Shown: piece by piece, positions 23,780 through 35,251 of the stretch
Position numbering within the stretch: position 1 is the first letter of the stretch
Layout of the letters: each line of letters begins with the position of its first letter
Program-made: the position numbers and the translations under genes
The notes under the pieces: generated by a model
The model's database searches: none
Told to the model about the DNA's origin: nothing
What the model saw: the letters and a program-made list of their open reading frames with translations, nothing else
Origin: Gracilaria gracilis
Lineage: Eukaryota; Rhodophyta; Florideophyceae; Gracilariales; Gracilariaceae
Length of the DNA: 64,000 bases
Direction: 5' to 3'
Assembly: GCA_030374805.1 (NCBI GenBank)
Contig: JARGSG010000195.1
Span: 1-64,000 of the forward strand

Positions 23780-24633
23780 TGTGTAGCAACGCCTCTGGCG
23801 AGGAAAGCGCACGCTCACGAAGACGTTCGGAATCTTCCCCTCGACAGGGCAGCACAGCGAACGGAGCACTCCGGGAATGACACAGCTAAGCCGGGTGTAA
23901 ATCCGAGGTCAAACCACCACTACAAGCGTCGGGGTGTTGAGGCTGATTAGTAGTTGGTAGAGATCCACGTGTTCACACGGTCACGAGATGAGTCCTCGAA
24001 AGAGAGTAGCACGGCAACGACAAGGTGTCGGGAACCGGCCACTGCGAACAGGGCAAAAAGGCAAACCCAAAAAGGGGAGAAAGCAAAACAACCAGAGTGG
24101 AAAAAAGAGAGAGAGAATAAAGCAAACCCAATACAGGGGCGAGTATACGACAATAGGTCGGAACGAGACACACAAATAGTGGTTATACTCTGAGCGCCAC
24201 AAGGGTGGGTAACTATACGTGAACAACGCAGTCGTCACTCCACTTGGAGGTGAACAATCCGCGAAGGCGTGATAGTTGGAGCCAGAAGCCCTTGCTTGGC
24301 AAGGGGCAGTTTACTTGGGGGAGCGATTCTCAACCCTCTAAGTACTGAGCTCGGCGCACCACTGACACTGGGTGCGCGGGGCAAAATAATCTATAAAATA
24401 TCTAAGTAAATACAGCAATGCTGGGTGCACTGCCTCCGGCATATCCGTGCTACACGTGTGCTATTCACACACGCCAAAAGGCGCACCGAGCCGTGCAATC
24501 CAGGTGTACATGTGTGGAAATTACCTCAGCGAGGCGACACGCTAATAGCGGTGTAGCTCATATATATCTACTAACGCATGATGCGGAAATTAACTAAGTA
24601 CCTGAAATCGCCTCCAAGGAGTGTTGTCCTTCA
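23780..24633 (-). repeat. 3' LTR of element B
   Basis: 854 bp, plus-strand ends TGTGTAGCAAC...GTTGTCCTTCA. The central stretch of about 475 bp (from about 23958) is identical to the other LTR, while differences cluster in the first 175 bp and around 24434-24520. Confidence 0.95.
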
Positions 24634-24645
24634 TATCCCTCTCCT
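24634..24645 (-). other. Polypurine tract of element B
   Basis: Minus strand AGGAGAGGGATA immediately precedes the 3' LTR start TGAAGGACAAC. Confidence 0.7.
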
Positions 24646-24869
24646 TAAGAGTGAGCCACGCCGTCGCGAAGGGGGGTCGAACTCCCAACCGTGGGCATGA
24701 AAGCTCATCCCCGAAGTCTTCGTGTTCCATCTCGCTTCGCGAAAACCAAGTCACTACCACTCCAAAGTGCAAACCTCGCTCCAGCGACGACCATTCCTGT
24801 TCAAAACAGTCTGCTTCTCGCTCTCGCGGTGTTACTACCCACCTTCCCGTTCCTCGCGTGCCTCGTGCG

Positions 24870-26623
24870 ATGAGCGGTCAACCTCCGAACTCGGGATACT
24901 TCTCCGGATTTCGTTCCGTGCCTCTTCGGCAAAGCGGCAATGCTTCTGGGGCGTCCCAGGGACTCAACGCCAGTGGCGGTCACATGCTCCCTCCGGGGCA
25001 GCAGTCACATGGTCACGTCATGCATGAAGTACCGTGGCCTTCCTACGACGAGCTAGTCGGGCTGAACCCTCGCGTTCACGCGCATCTCTTCCGGACTACT
25101 CCGTGGTTTCATTCTACAGCCGTTTTCAACGAGGAGGTCATCGCGTCCTATGCGGACGGTACTGATCTTCTTCCCGGGGATCTTCCGGCGACAGTCACCA
25201 CTTCGTGGGACTGGCGTCGGTGGGTTGCCGTTCCTCCTCACGCAATCTTGCGGCGTCCCGGCGAGTCGCTGGCTTCCGCTCAGGTGGCATTGGTTCACTT
25301 GGGCTATGCGCGGCAGAGCCGGGCGAACTTCGAGTTCCCAATTCCTGATTCCATCAGCTTTGATCTCCGGTTGTACCGTACCCACAGTGAGATTTCGTAT
25401 TGCACCCGCTTGGCGGTGGTTGAGACTTACTCCTGGAGAGGAAGTCCTAGTTTACGCCAGGAGGCGGTGTGTTGGATTCATCCAATCATCCGGGTGGAGT
25501 TCAAGTATCTTCGCCGGGAGTCCCGTTCGCGGTGGTTACAGAACTTCATCCGCGATGAGCGTCGTGCGCGTTCCCGTTTTGGGTTTCTCGTCCCGTATCA
25601 AAACACGGAGATCAATCGAATCCGGCACAATCACCGGCTGGGCCGTTACGTTCCCATTCCCACTTGGTGGTCCTCGGTGGAGGTGTGTCGCAGATGCTAC
25701 GTGTAGTTGCCCCCGGTCCTCTCCTATCTGGGCTCCTGCCTCATCGAGGATCCGTATTCCGGACTGTGGTCCGTGGTGCTCACCGAGTGGGCAATCCAGA
25801 CCGCGGCTTATCTCCTATGGGAAGTATATGACCAGTATCGACTGTGGTATGTCCCGCCTCGCCTTCGTGCGTGCATCCGAGAACTCTCGTTGCGGGTCCC
25901 TCTGGGAGGTGAAATCAATGCCGAAGAAGTTCGTGGGCTCCTCGTCGTAGTTGACCGAGTTGATTGGGCCAGCGTGCCCTTCGCTCAGAGCGGTCGCGGT
26001 CACGAGGACGGCGGTTTCGACCGGTTTCCGGACCCCCGCCATTGGCGGGAGACTTCATCTTTTTCAACCCCTGGGAGGTGCAAAAGATCACTGCGGCTGA
26101 AGCGGCAGCTCTCCGGATGGCTCCGAGGTATATCCCTTACGGGCATCCCGTTGGCTTCGTCGACGCTGAAGATTTTTACCACGCCTACGGCGGTGACGAC
26201 GACCAAATGATGGACGACGAACCCGAGATGGGGTATGATGACGACGTAGTCGAAGAGGTTTCTTCCGCCAACGCGGTTGAGCCGACCTCCAATGAAACGG
26301 CAGCGCAGGGAATGGCGACGGCTGAGCCGGTGAATCCACCCGCGCCCGAACCTTCGTCGGTAGGTGCCGTGGGGGCTTCCCTTCCGGACGAACCAGATGT
26401 GATCGAGGTGCCTGCCGTCCTCCTCTCTGGGGGTGGGACCGCTGAGGCGGCTGTGATCGCTCAGTTTCTCCGAGGAGTGGGACTTTCCGCAACTGTCGCG
26501 AGCGGGGACGTCGCCGCAATGCGGGATGCGTTGGCTGCACGCTTTACTGGCGGATCCAATCCGAGCCATGGGGGTACTGGTGACGGCGCTTCGGGCCCTT
26601 TCAACCAAGGGTCGGGGGCTTAG
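24870..26623 (+). CDS. Antisense ORF of element B, unknown function
   Basis: A plus-strand coding region opposite to gag-pol, between pol and the 3' LTR. It starts at MSGQPPNSGYF and ends about 245 bp short of the end of pol (convergent). Codon composition is clearly coding-like. The order is a Gly/Ser/Gln-rich N-terminus, a long folded-looking middle rich in Trp, Arg and Tyr, and an acidic then Gly-rich tail. It is weakly but plausibly alike to the ORF of C: SGFRSVPL versus STSFRSVPL near the start, and VVLTEWAIQTAAYLL versus VVYAEWAVFAFMAFL in the middle. It is a fossil with a small number of breaks. I know no family for it; neither protease, RT, integrase nor an envelope-type signal or membrane layout is evident. 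Confidence 0.75.
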
Positions 26624-26868
26624 TCCATCTTCCGCCTGATTCTCGCTATCCGGTGTTGTTGTAGGATATAGCCTTGATGGCCATTAAACCTACTTCCGTC
26701 TATGACGAATATATTTTTCCTTTCCGAAGTGCCAACTTCGTCTTCTCCCACTCCTTAACTTCCTTCTAGGTGAGCTAGCTTCTTCCCCTTCGGGGCGTGT
26801 TATCCCACTTGGGCATTGACAATTGTCGCCAGGAGACCCCTTAGAGTACGCCGATGGTACTGCACCAC

Positions 26869-29355
26869 TTACGATCGTGGGAGATGCTCGATTGGCTCAT
26901 CCGAGTCAGCCTCGGGTCTGTAGCCGTAACAACGTACGAGATACTGTATGTACCCCAACGGGTGGTATGAGTGTGCCACTATGTGTTCGACTACGAACTC
27001 CTGTCGGAAGACTTCCCGGCCTTGCCGTGTGATTACTACATCCTGCTTCGGAAAGCTCTCCGGCGGCTTCACCGTGTGTGGCACTGCGTCGATGCCCCGG
27101 TTAGACCGAGTTGCGTTCAACAAGGTTGGTGGCACCGTGTCTTTGCGGTGTGCATCCATTCTTTGGTCGGTTGTCACGCGTCTCGCGGTGTCGGTGTTCC
27201 CGTTTCCTTGTTCTGGTAGAGTTCCTTTTCCCGTGGGAGTCCCAGGTTTGCGTACCGCAAGTTTGCGTGGTAGCAACCGTTTTGACGGAGTTGTGTGTGG
27301 CGTCGAAAGTGCTCGCGTCCACGGTAACCCTGATTGTACCGGCCTCGCCGTGGTGGCACGTGACGGTGTCAACGGGTGGCCGTCATTGTTCTGTGCCGTG
27401 GCGTGTTCCGCCTCCGTATCCACGGGAGGTGTCAGCTCGGTTTGTCGAGGTGGTTCGCTCGCTGAGCTGATCTCCCTTACAGGGGTAGTCCGTGTGCTAC
27501 GGATGGCACTTCCCTGCTGGGCATTTAGTAACGTGTTCACGGTGTGGCCCGTCTCAGACGTGTTGGGCGACTTACTCTCCGACGACTCTTCTCCGTCTTG
27601 GACGTGCAAGCTCAACGGCAACTTAAACGGTATTTCCACTCCGTTATGCGACGTAGTCACTCCAGGCGCGCTATGCGGCGTAGGCAACGGCTTCGCCGGT
27701 AACGACTGAGTCTCCTCGGTCCTGTCCCGCACGGCGGTAGTGTCTGGTGACGATTCCGCTTCTGCGTTGATGCGCGGCGACTTTGACAAAACGCCAGGCT
27801 CCCGAGAGGGCTTTGATTGCGCATTAGCGGTGTCTCTCTTCCGTGCCACACGGTGTTCCTCACGCGACAGCGCGGAAGCATGACGATTAACGAGTCCCTC
27901 CCCCTCCTTAGATGGAGCGACATGGGGAGTGGGTGTAAACGCGCCAAGGCGGCCAATAATTACGCCAGGCGGCCTGGTTTCAGACAGCGAAGCACCAGGG
28001 CGCGTAGAGTCCGATAACATCGGCAAATCCGAGAATCTCCTACTAGGGTGTGGTACTTCCCTAGGGCGGTCAATCGGGGGTGGGTCCGGTGTGTCCGTAG
28101 TGTTCGTTTCCGCTTCTGCGGTCCAATGTCCACTTGATGGGTCGTTTCCCGCAGGCGGGGGTGCGAAAACCACGCGATCGCGGGAAATGCGTTCGTGTTG
28201 CTGACCCATCTCCACTACGACAATGTCGGATTCCACAGCAATTGTCTTGAAGGGATCGTCGGCGACGAGTGAGAGCTTGTGGCGGTTCTCCTTGCCTGGG
28301 TTCCAATACTTTTTACGGATGAACACATAATCTCCTTCCTTAAGGGCGGGTGGTCTTCGAGGGGCTCGCTCATCGAAATCACGCTTATATGCGGCTTGTG
28401 ACCGGGCTATTGACAGTTGTGCTGCAGGGACCAGCTTGGTAAGCCATGTCTTCCAGGTTTCCCTGTATCCCTTTTTCGAAGGAAATTGATCCAGCGTTGG
28501 CTGTGCTTCGAGCGCCACGGGCGGTGGGGTGTGAGAAAGGACCAATTGAAATGGAGTCAATCCCGTAGTACGGTGTACCTGAGTGTTGTATGCGAATGTC
28601 AGCGCATCGGTGAACAGGTCCCACGTGGTGGGGTGATTGGCTACGTATGAACGGAGTGCTGCTAACAGCGTCCGGTTAAACCGTTCAGCCTGCCCATTAC
28701 ACTTGGGATGGTAGGTTGTCGTGAAGAGATTCTTGACATCCAGGATTCTGCGTACATCCCCGAAGAACCGGGTGGCAAACTGTTTCCCGTTGTCGGAGAG
28801 TAGATTCACCTGTGGACCGTAGACGAATGCCCAATGGTTGACGAATGCTTGCGCAACCGTCAATGACGTGATTCTCCGTAATGGTACGGTAAGAACGAGC
28901 TTCGAGAAACGATCCGTGATCACTAGTAGAAATTTGTTACGCCGCTTGGTAGCGAGGAACGGTCCCAAAATATCGATGGCTACGAATTCCAGAGGCGCCC
29001 TTGCGGGGAAGAGCTTCAACTTCGTCACATAGCGGCGAAGCTTGACCCGATTCCGAGCACACTCGGAGCCGAACCGCACAGTTGCGTAGCAATCCACAGC
29101 CATTGCTGGCCAGTAGAATTTCCTTCGCAATGTAAGGTACAGTTCCCGTCCCCCGACGTGGCTACTAAGTCTGGCATAGTGTGATAAGTGTAACACCCGA
29201 GATTTTAGGGCGTGTGGCACCACTATTTGTGGGATTCCAGTTACCGTGCGAACGAGATATCCAATATCATTCACCCGAAAGGGGAGATCAGCTCCTCCAT
29301 TGAGTTGCGCCCGAATCTTCGTGCAGTAGGGATCGCTGAATTGTTCCCTAACCAT
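26869..29355 (-). CDS. Pol of element B: integrase with long C-terminal arm and chromodomain-like end
   Basis: The longest frame in the window (828 codons). Order: zinc-binding-like linker region (LSHYARLSSHVGGRELYLTLRRKFYWP, RFGSECARNRV), integrase core with FVAIDILGPF (first Asp), LLSDNGKQF (second Asp) and YHPKCNGQAERFN (Glu), then the LKEGDYVFIRKKYW motif. A Ser/Thr/Pro-rich arm of more than 300 residues follows. The C-terminus (FVVEHIVAHS..YLVRCYGYRPEADSDEPIEHL) reads as a degenerate chromodomain. It inserts cDNA into the host genome. Part of a fossil element. Confidence 0.9.
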   Translation of the reverse strand: MVREQFSDPYCTKIRAQLNGGADLPFRVNDIGYLVRTVTGIPQIVVPHALKSRVLHLSHYARLSSHVGGRELYLTLRRKFYWPAMAVDCYATVRFGSECARNRVKLRRYVTKLKLFPARAPLEFVAIDILGPFLATKRRNKFLLVITDRFSKLVLTVPLRRITSLTVAQAFVNHWAFVYGPQVNLLSDNGKQFATRFFGDVRRILDVKNLFTTTYHPKCNGQAERFNRTLLAALRSYVANHPTTWDLFTDALTFAYNTQVHRTTGLTPFQLVLSHTPPPVALEAQPTLDQFPSKKGYRETWKTWLTKLVPAAQLSIARSQAAYKRDFDERAPRRPPALKEGDYVFIRKKYWNPGKENRHKLSLVADDPFKTIAVESDIVVVEMGQQHERISRDRVVFAPPPAGNDPSSGHWTAEAETNTTDTPDPPPIDRPREVPHPSRRFSDLPMLSDSTRPGASLSETRPPGVIIGRLGAFTPTPHVAPSKEGEGLVNRHASALSREEHRVARKRDTANAQSKPSREPGVLSKSPRINAEAESSPDTTAVRDRTEETQSLPAKPLPTPHSAPGVTTSHNGVEIPFKLPLSLHVQDGEESSESKSPNTSETGHTVNTLLNAQQGSAIRSTRTTPVREISSASEPPRQTELTPPVDTEAEHATAQNNDGHPLTPSRATTARPVQSGLPWTRALSTPHTTPSKRLLPRKLAVRKPGTPTGKGTLPEQGNGNTDTARRVTTDQRMDAHRKDTVPPTLLNATRSNRGIDAVPHTVKPPESFPKQDVVITRQGREVFRQEFVVEHIVAHSYHPLGYIQYLVRCYGYRPEADSDEPIEHLPRS

Positions 29356-29520
29356 CTCCTCCGTTGTAACGGGTACGAAGTTCCCTGGTAGGGGGTTCGC
29401 ACTTTCGCTGACAGCGAGTAGGTCATCCAGTTCCTGGTCAAAATCCAGTTCGTCTGGTCATTCCTCTTCGATATCATCTAGTTCACCTGCGGTGTAGTCG
29501 CCAACTGCGAGGCAGTGTAT

Positions 29521-31387
29521 TTAATCTTCATCGACGGCTAACGCTTCTTCTGTGGTGGGCAGGCGAGAAAGGGCGTCGGCTTGTGTATTGTTGGCGCCCT
29601 TCTTGTAGGTGACGTCGAAGTCGAACTCTGCGAGACGCAGTCTCCAACGCATTAAGCGGCCTGAAGGCTCCGATATGGAGAGTAGCCATCTCAATGATGA
29701 GTGAACCGTGTAAACGGTGAAATGAGCACCCATGAGGTAGGGGCGTAGTGTGCATAACGCCCACACTACTGCAAGACATTCCTTCTCCGAGACGGAGTAA
29801 TTCTTCTCATTCACGTTCAACGAACGGGACCAGTACCCAATTGGCTTGCGTGCCCCCTCTGGGGTGGTTTGAAACAAAGCGCAGCCTACCTGGTAGTCAC
29901 TAGAATCTGTGTCCACGGTATATGAAAGTCCCGGTTTCGGTAGTGACAACACTGGTGCCGTGGTTACAGCCTCTTTGAGAGAGTTAAAGGCTTCCGTCTG
30001 AGTAGACGTGAATGGGTCCAACTTAGGCGGTTGACCCTTCCGCAGAAGCGCGTTGAGAGGTGTCGCAATGTCCGCGAAGTTGGGAATAAACCGTCTATAG
30101 ACGTTGACTAATCCTAGAAAGGATCTCAGTTCAGTCTGGGTAGTCGGTTCCGTGGCCTGTTTCAGCGACTTCGCACGAGCTTCCTCGATCATGACACGTC
30201 CTGAACGGATTATGTGGCCCAGGTACTTGACAGTATCCGTGAAGAATTCGCATTTACTCAGCTTGAGTGTCACTCCAGCGTCCCGTAACGTGGCCATTAT
30301 ATCTCTCACATGTGTGAGGTGATCATCCAGATTATCTGAGAATACAATGATGTCGTCAAGATAGACGAGACAAGTACGCCACTTGAACCGGGCCAGTAGG
30401 ATATCAATAGCACGCTGAAAAGTAGCGGGAGCACTGGTTAGACCAAAAGGCATCCGTTTAGAACGGTAGAGGCCAGAATGGCAGACAAACGCTGTCTTGT
30501 CCTGATCCTGCTTTCTCACTGGAACCTGCCACTATCCCCAGTTAGCATCCAATGCCGTGAATATGGTACCATTTCCGAGAGAATCGATGTATTCATCCAT
30601 ACGTGGAATAGGGTACACCTGATTGACGGTAAGAGCGTTTAGACGACGATAGTCGATACAGAGGCGCCAGGAACCATCTGGTTTCGAAGCCAGTACGACT
30701 GGTGATGCCCACGGCGAATGTGCCGGTTCTATAACTCCTGCACAGAGCATCTTGTCCACCTGAAATTGCTCTTCTTCTCTGGCCTTAGGCCCTGCCCTGT
30801 ACGGATGTTGGGCTACTGGCCGGCCAGTAGCCCAACATCCGTACAGGGCAGGGCCGAACTCTCGGCCGGCCGAGAGTTTGGAAGGAGATCAATCCGGTGT
30901 TCCGTGGTATTTATCTCTCCGAGAGAACCATCCCACATTGTGGTGAATTCACGAATCATCTTGCGCAGTCGTTTGCGGTGTGTCTCCGGAACATGTCCGA
31001 GGTCGAGTCTCATTCCTTCACTGGGTCCAATTGGTCGTAACTAGTCGCAACGCGTGTCTTCTCTGTCTTAACAGGTTGCTCACCCGAGAGACTTGGCGAC
31101 GGAGACGAATGGGATTCCGAATCCTCCCCCTCCTTAGATTGAACGATTCCAAGCACATCGGCAGCAGTCATCTTTGTAGGTACAAACGCAGTTGGATGCG
31201 GCATAACCGAGCCAATTACTTGGTTCTTCACCAGATACTGGGTTGTTTTGCTTTTATTGGCTATCAACACGTAAAACGGATTATCCGGTTCTACTTGGAC
31301 GACTCCATTTGCAATGGAAAGAGAGTATTTATCATACAATAACGGCAATGGCTGGAAAATTCGAAAGCCGTGATGACGGGAGTTCAC
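29521..31387 (-). CDS. Pol of element B: reverse transcriptase and RNase H
   Basis: Reads in order HRIDLLPNSRP, VIEPAHSPWASPVVLASKPDGSWRLCIDYRRLN, the MPFGLTSAPATFQRAID block, LVYLDDIIVFS (YLDD active site), the thumb KYLGHII, LRSFLGLVNVYRRFI, then RNase H (DTDSSDYQVGCALFQ, EKECLAVVWAL, GANNTQADALSRLP). This is typical Ty3/Gypsy order. It copies element RNA to DNA in the virus-like particle. Fossil, with a few breaks. A large palindrome lies near its upstream end. Confidence 0.9.
30788..30855. repeat. 68-bp perfect palindrome in pol of element B
   Basis: Two 34-base arms meet without a spacer at GGCC/GGCC between 30821 and 30822. As single strand it would fold into a long hairpin. No such palindrome exists at the matching place in element C. 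Confidence 0.95.
30857..30878. repeat. 22-bp perfect palindrome next to the 68-bp one
   Basis: AACTCTCGGCC followed directly by its reverse complement, one base away from the larger palindrome. Confidence 0.95.
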
Positions 31388-31543
31388 CTGTACCCAGACT
31401 TGAGACTATGGAGGCACGCGTGTCGCGGAGGCAACACGAAGCTTCGTAGATTCCCAAGAACTCGGTGGTGCTTCCTGCGCCGCAGGTAGAGGTACATGCT
31501 TCTTGGAGGCATGCCTCAGAAGACGACGAACAATCGGCACGGA

Positions 31544-32104
31544 CTAACCATCTTCCATTTCAACACGCCTCTGGCGGGGCCTAATGGAATCGACAAAGCG
31601 GTCGCAAAAGTCACAACCCGAAATGACTGGGGCGGCCAGGGACCGACAAAGGACAAAGTCGAGCTTCACCACGCATGAGCCTAAGCGGATTACCAACTCG
31701 ATGTATCTTACCGTTGACAACGGGTTGTTATTCGCGTCAGCGACGTCAGGAAGGTCGCCACGGCGAATGTGTGACCGCAAGGCGGGTGGCAATGCTGTTT
31801 CAACGATGAAGTTCGGACCTGCGCCTGTATCTAATACAGTGAGATAACGTACCATGAACTGGGATGAAAGGCCAAGGTCGGCATAGACCTTGTAATTACG
31901 CTTGGCTATCACCATAACTCTATCCGGGAACCGGTTATTTCTTACCCGTATCCACGGTCGACGAAGAACACCAAGGTGTTCTGAGTTCACGTCTTCGACG
32001 GCCTGTTTCCTCGAGAGGATTCGGACCTGGGAGCGAGGCAGGGACGCCTCAGGCGCCTTCAGCCTCAACTCTGAGGGCGCCTCTCCAAGAGAGGAGACTC
32101 CCAC
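31544..32104 (-). CDS. Aspartic protease region of element B
   Basis: Contains LTVLDTGAGPNFIV, the D-T/S-G active site of a retrotransposon protease, followed by the strand-rich stretch with LVIRLGSCVVKLDFVLCRSL and ISGCDFCDRFVDSI (the G-x-D-F type second motif). It would cut the Gag-Pol polyprotein. Fossil part. Confidence 0.8.
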   Translation of the reverse strand: MGVSSLGEAPSELRLKAPEASLPRSQVRILSRKQAVEDVNSEHLGVLRRPWIRVRNNRFPDRVMVIAKRNYKVYADLGLSSQFMVRYLTVLDTGAGPNFIVETALPPALRSHIRRGDLPDVADANNNPLSTVRYIELVIRLGSCVVKLDFVLCRSLAAPVISGCDFCDRFVDSIRPRQRRVEMEDG

Positions 32105-32286
32105 AATTAGTTTTTCTGAGCAGATTCCGCCTGAGGCGTGTGCTCAGTGTTCTGAACCATTGATGCCTGGACACCAGTGGCAGAAGCGTCCGCAGTAGCG
32201 ATTGAGTTTCCCTCGAGAGGGGCACGGGGGTGAGAGGTCACCATGTTCTGGGCAATCGGAGCCGCAATTGTGCGTGAAATGTCCAT

Positions 32287-34237
32287 CTACGCGCGGATGT
32301 ACGAGGCCATCGGAACGGAAGCCTTCTCTTCCGGGGAGAGAGATTTGTAGTTGGCAATGATTTGTGCCCATTCACGCATGGTTAAAACGCACTGCGAAGA
32401 AGTATGCCATCGCGTATAGCAGAGGTGACAGATCAATCCAACAATGGCATTGACGTTCCGAGTATTCGAGAATCGCACCGCTGGGCGGGAAGCTTGCCAG
32501 CCAGGCCGTGAAGCCCGGGTTCCACCGTTCTCATATGACAGTCGAGGCGGTCGAACTCGGTTCGAATCTGCATACAGCAGTGTATTGTCCGGAGCCGTTT
32601 GAAACGAAGCATCCGTGGTTGAGGGAAGCTCCGTTGTCGGGATTGAAAGCACGTCGCTACGAGCAAAGTGCACCTGATCATACTCCTTATTGGAGTGTTT
32701 CTCAGCCAGCATTGACGCCGACGGGGTTCTCGATTCCAACATCAACGCTTTAGCGGACTTCAACTGGGTACCCGGGACTCGTGCGCGTAGCGCATCGCCT
32801 TCGGGGCGTGCATACTGCACCAGTTCCAAGTACATAAGCTTACGGTTCTCTTCACGGCTACGGGCCCCCAGGGTCCGTATAGCCGGGTCTAGTCCATCAA
32901 AGAACATGGTACAACGCTCTTGAGCGGAATAAACGTTGCCACAACGGTGGAAGGCCTTATTCAGGCGCACCGAGTAATCGGTTTCTGTTTCGCAGGGGCC
33001 TTGTTTGGTGTCTCGCAGAGCGAGGATAGCCGACTTGATGGCGGTACCAGTGGCATAGGACCTCAGTAGATACTGAACTGCTTCAGGCCAGCAAGTAACC
33101 CCTCCTTCAGAGGCACGCCATGAACCTCCTACTGAGTTGTACTGATCTTCCGCAAGTCCGCGTAGAAAATAGGGCAGCGCGACAAACGCCTGTCCTTCAT
33201 TCATCCCAAGGATGTCGGCTTCCGCTACAAAGCGTGATAGAAAATCCAACACCAAGATGGGATCATCGCCTGTAAACAGTTGATTACGGAGCGACAGCTG
33301 CATCCGTTTGATACAGTTTTTGACTTTTCCCGTCCCACGGGGAGTTCTATCCAATGAGAAGTCCTGCAAACGGTAATACCAGTATGACAACATCTTCTTG
33401 TAGAGTAGATTGGTAGGCTTCAACTCCTTAAATCCAGAGTGCTTCCTTCCCTTCGAGTGGGCGCGTATCACACCTTGGGTGGCTGATGATCGCTTTGAGC
33501 GTGACGAACGCTCACGAGGGGCTTCTTCTACCGACGAGTCGGACGAATCAGACCCGGTTGACCGGCGTGAAGAAAGAGAAGATGCTGACGAATCAGAGTC
33601 TTAGTTCTTCCGCTCCCAGCGCGCTTTGGATCCACTGACCTTCTTGTCACGGTGTGAAACAGCAACCGGCTCAGCCGTGCGATTGGCTCCAACCAGGACG
33701 GTTTGTTCCACCGTTTCTAGACGGGCGCGGAGGCGAGTAAACTTCTCAGCCACGTCCTCCACGAAATTAGCGGGTCCTCCAAAAGCTTCCAAGAGGGAGC
33801 TGACATCACCACGCAATACGCGGAGATCTTCAGAAAAGTTTTGCAAAGCAGTGGCATCCACCTTCTTTCGAAGTAGCGACAAATCCTTAGCAAGGATAGC
33901 ATGGGCAGCCCGCGTGGAGCCGAGCTGCTCTTCCACAGTTAAGTGTGGGGGGGGGAGGGTCATTGACAGTAGCCCTCAGAGGTGCCTCCGGAGTGGAAGC
34001 TACGGAAGGGACCGTACCTCCTACAATAGGGGCGGGACCAGCAACGGCAGGAGCCGGTCCATCACCTCGACGAGGGTTGATCAACGACGTGGGCGGAAGT
34101 CGAGTGGTCGTCGGCACAGCTTCAGTAGCCGCCATCCCTTCGGTCCGGGACCGTGAACGGGTGGAGATCCGTGACGGAAGTGGCGGATCCGATCTTCCAG
34201 TCTGACTGCGTGTCTTCGGACGATCTGACATCGTCAT
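32287..34237 (-). CDS. Gag region of element B
   Basis: Sense order: a Thr/Pro-rich N-terminus from MTMSDRPKTRSQTGRSDPP (34237), a coiled helical segment (VEEQLGSTRAAHAILAKDLSLLRKKVDA), a Ser/Arg low-complexity stretch, then the capsid-like block HSGFKELKPTN to DPILVLDFLSRFVAEADILG to FHRCGNVYSAQERCTMFFDGLDPAIR. The C-terminal CHLCYTRWHTSSQC is a knuckle-like Cys/His cluster. It is homologous to gag of A. Fossil, broken in a few places. Confidence 0.85.
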
Positions 34238-34377
34238 GACAAGAACAACCGTACAACGGGATAATCGACAGCCAGTTGGCTGGGACTTCCAGTGAACTTC
34301 TAAATGGAGACAAGTGCTAAAGGACTAACCTCGCCACGAGTGAATTCACGAGTAAGTCTTCCGACAAAACTAGTCGT

Positions 34378-34395
34378 TTCTAAGTCGGGAGACCA
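34378..34395 (-). promoter_or_regulatory. Primer-binding site of element B
   Basis: Minus strand TGGTCTCCCGACTTAGAA, two bases inside the LTR. Identical to those of A and C. Confidence 0.85.
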
Positions 34396-34397
34396 CT

Positions 34398-35251
34398 TGT
34401 GGAGCAACGCCTTTGGCGGGAAAAGCGCAGGCTCACGAAGACGTTCGGAATCTTCCCCTCGACAGGGCAGCCTAGCAAACGGAGCACTCAGGAAATGACA
34501 CAGCTAAGCCAGGTGTAGATCCGAGGTCAAACCACCACGACAAGCGTCGGAGCGTTGAGGTTGATTAGTAGTCGGTAGAGATCCACGTGTTCACACGGTC
34601 ACGAGATGAGTCCTCGAAAGAGAGTAGCACGGCAACGACAAGGTGTCGGGAACCGGCCACTGCGAACAGGGCAAAAAGGCAAACCCAAAAAGGGGAGAAA
34701 GCAAAACAACCAGAGTGGAAAAAAGAGAGAGAGAATAAAGCAAACCCAATACAGGGGCGAGTATACGACAATAGGTCGGAACGAGACACACAAATAGTGG
34801 TTATACTCTGAGCGCCACAAGGGTGGGTAACTATACGTGAACAACGCAGTCGTCACTCCACTTGGAGGTGAACAATCCGCGAAGGCGTGATAGTTGGAGC
34901 CAGAAGCCCTTGCTTGGCAAGGGGCAGTTTACTTGGGGGAGCGATTCTCAACCCTCTAAGTACTGAGCTCGGCGCACCACTGACACTGGGTGCGCGGGGC
35001 AAAATAATCTATAAAATATCTAAGTAAATACAGCAATGCTGGGTGCACTGCCTCAGGCATATCCGGGCTACACGTGTGCTATTCACACCCGCTAAGCGGC
35101 GCATCGAGCCGTGCAATCCAGGTGTACATGTGTAGAAATTACCTCAGCGAGGCGACACGCTAATAGCGGTGTAACTCATATATATCTACTAACGCATGAT
35201 GCGGAAATTAACTAAGTACCTGAAATCGCCTCCAAGGAGTGTTGTCCTTCA
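34398..35251 (-). repeat. 5' LTR of element B
   Basis: 854 bp, plus-strand ends TGTGGAGCAAC...GTTGTCCTTCA, pairing with 23780-24633, followed by target duplication ATCTT. Confidence 0.95.

Larger units (their letters stand above)
23780..35251 (-). mobile_element. Ty3/Gypsy chromovirus element B, complete with both LTRs and TSD
   Basis: An 11,472-bp minus-strand element with two 854-bp LTRs, flanked by ATCTT at 23775-23779 and 35252-35256. Sense order: 5' LTR (34398-35251), PBS, gag, protease, RT-RNase H, integrase with a C-terminal chromodomain-like end, a long ORF on the opposite strand, polypurine tract, 3' LTR (23780-24633). The LTRs differ at only about 3% of positions by eye, so it is fairly young. 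It is a fossil copy: gag and pol look broken a handful of times. It sits inside the transposase gene of Harbinger-1. Confidence 0.95.

Noticed and set aside
24640-24720. tRNA-like T-arm (GGAGTTCGACC on the minus strand) next to the 3' LTR of B
   Set aside because: I could not build acceptor, D and anticodon stems around it; the T stem has a mismatch.
25815-26608. Minus-strand frames inside the antisense ORF of B (for example 26000-26608)
   Set aside because: They are the complement of the plus-strand coding region. Amino acid composition (Arg/His/Ser-rich) is that of a shadow frame.
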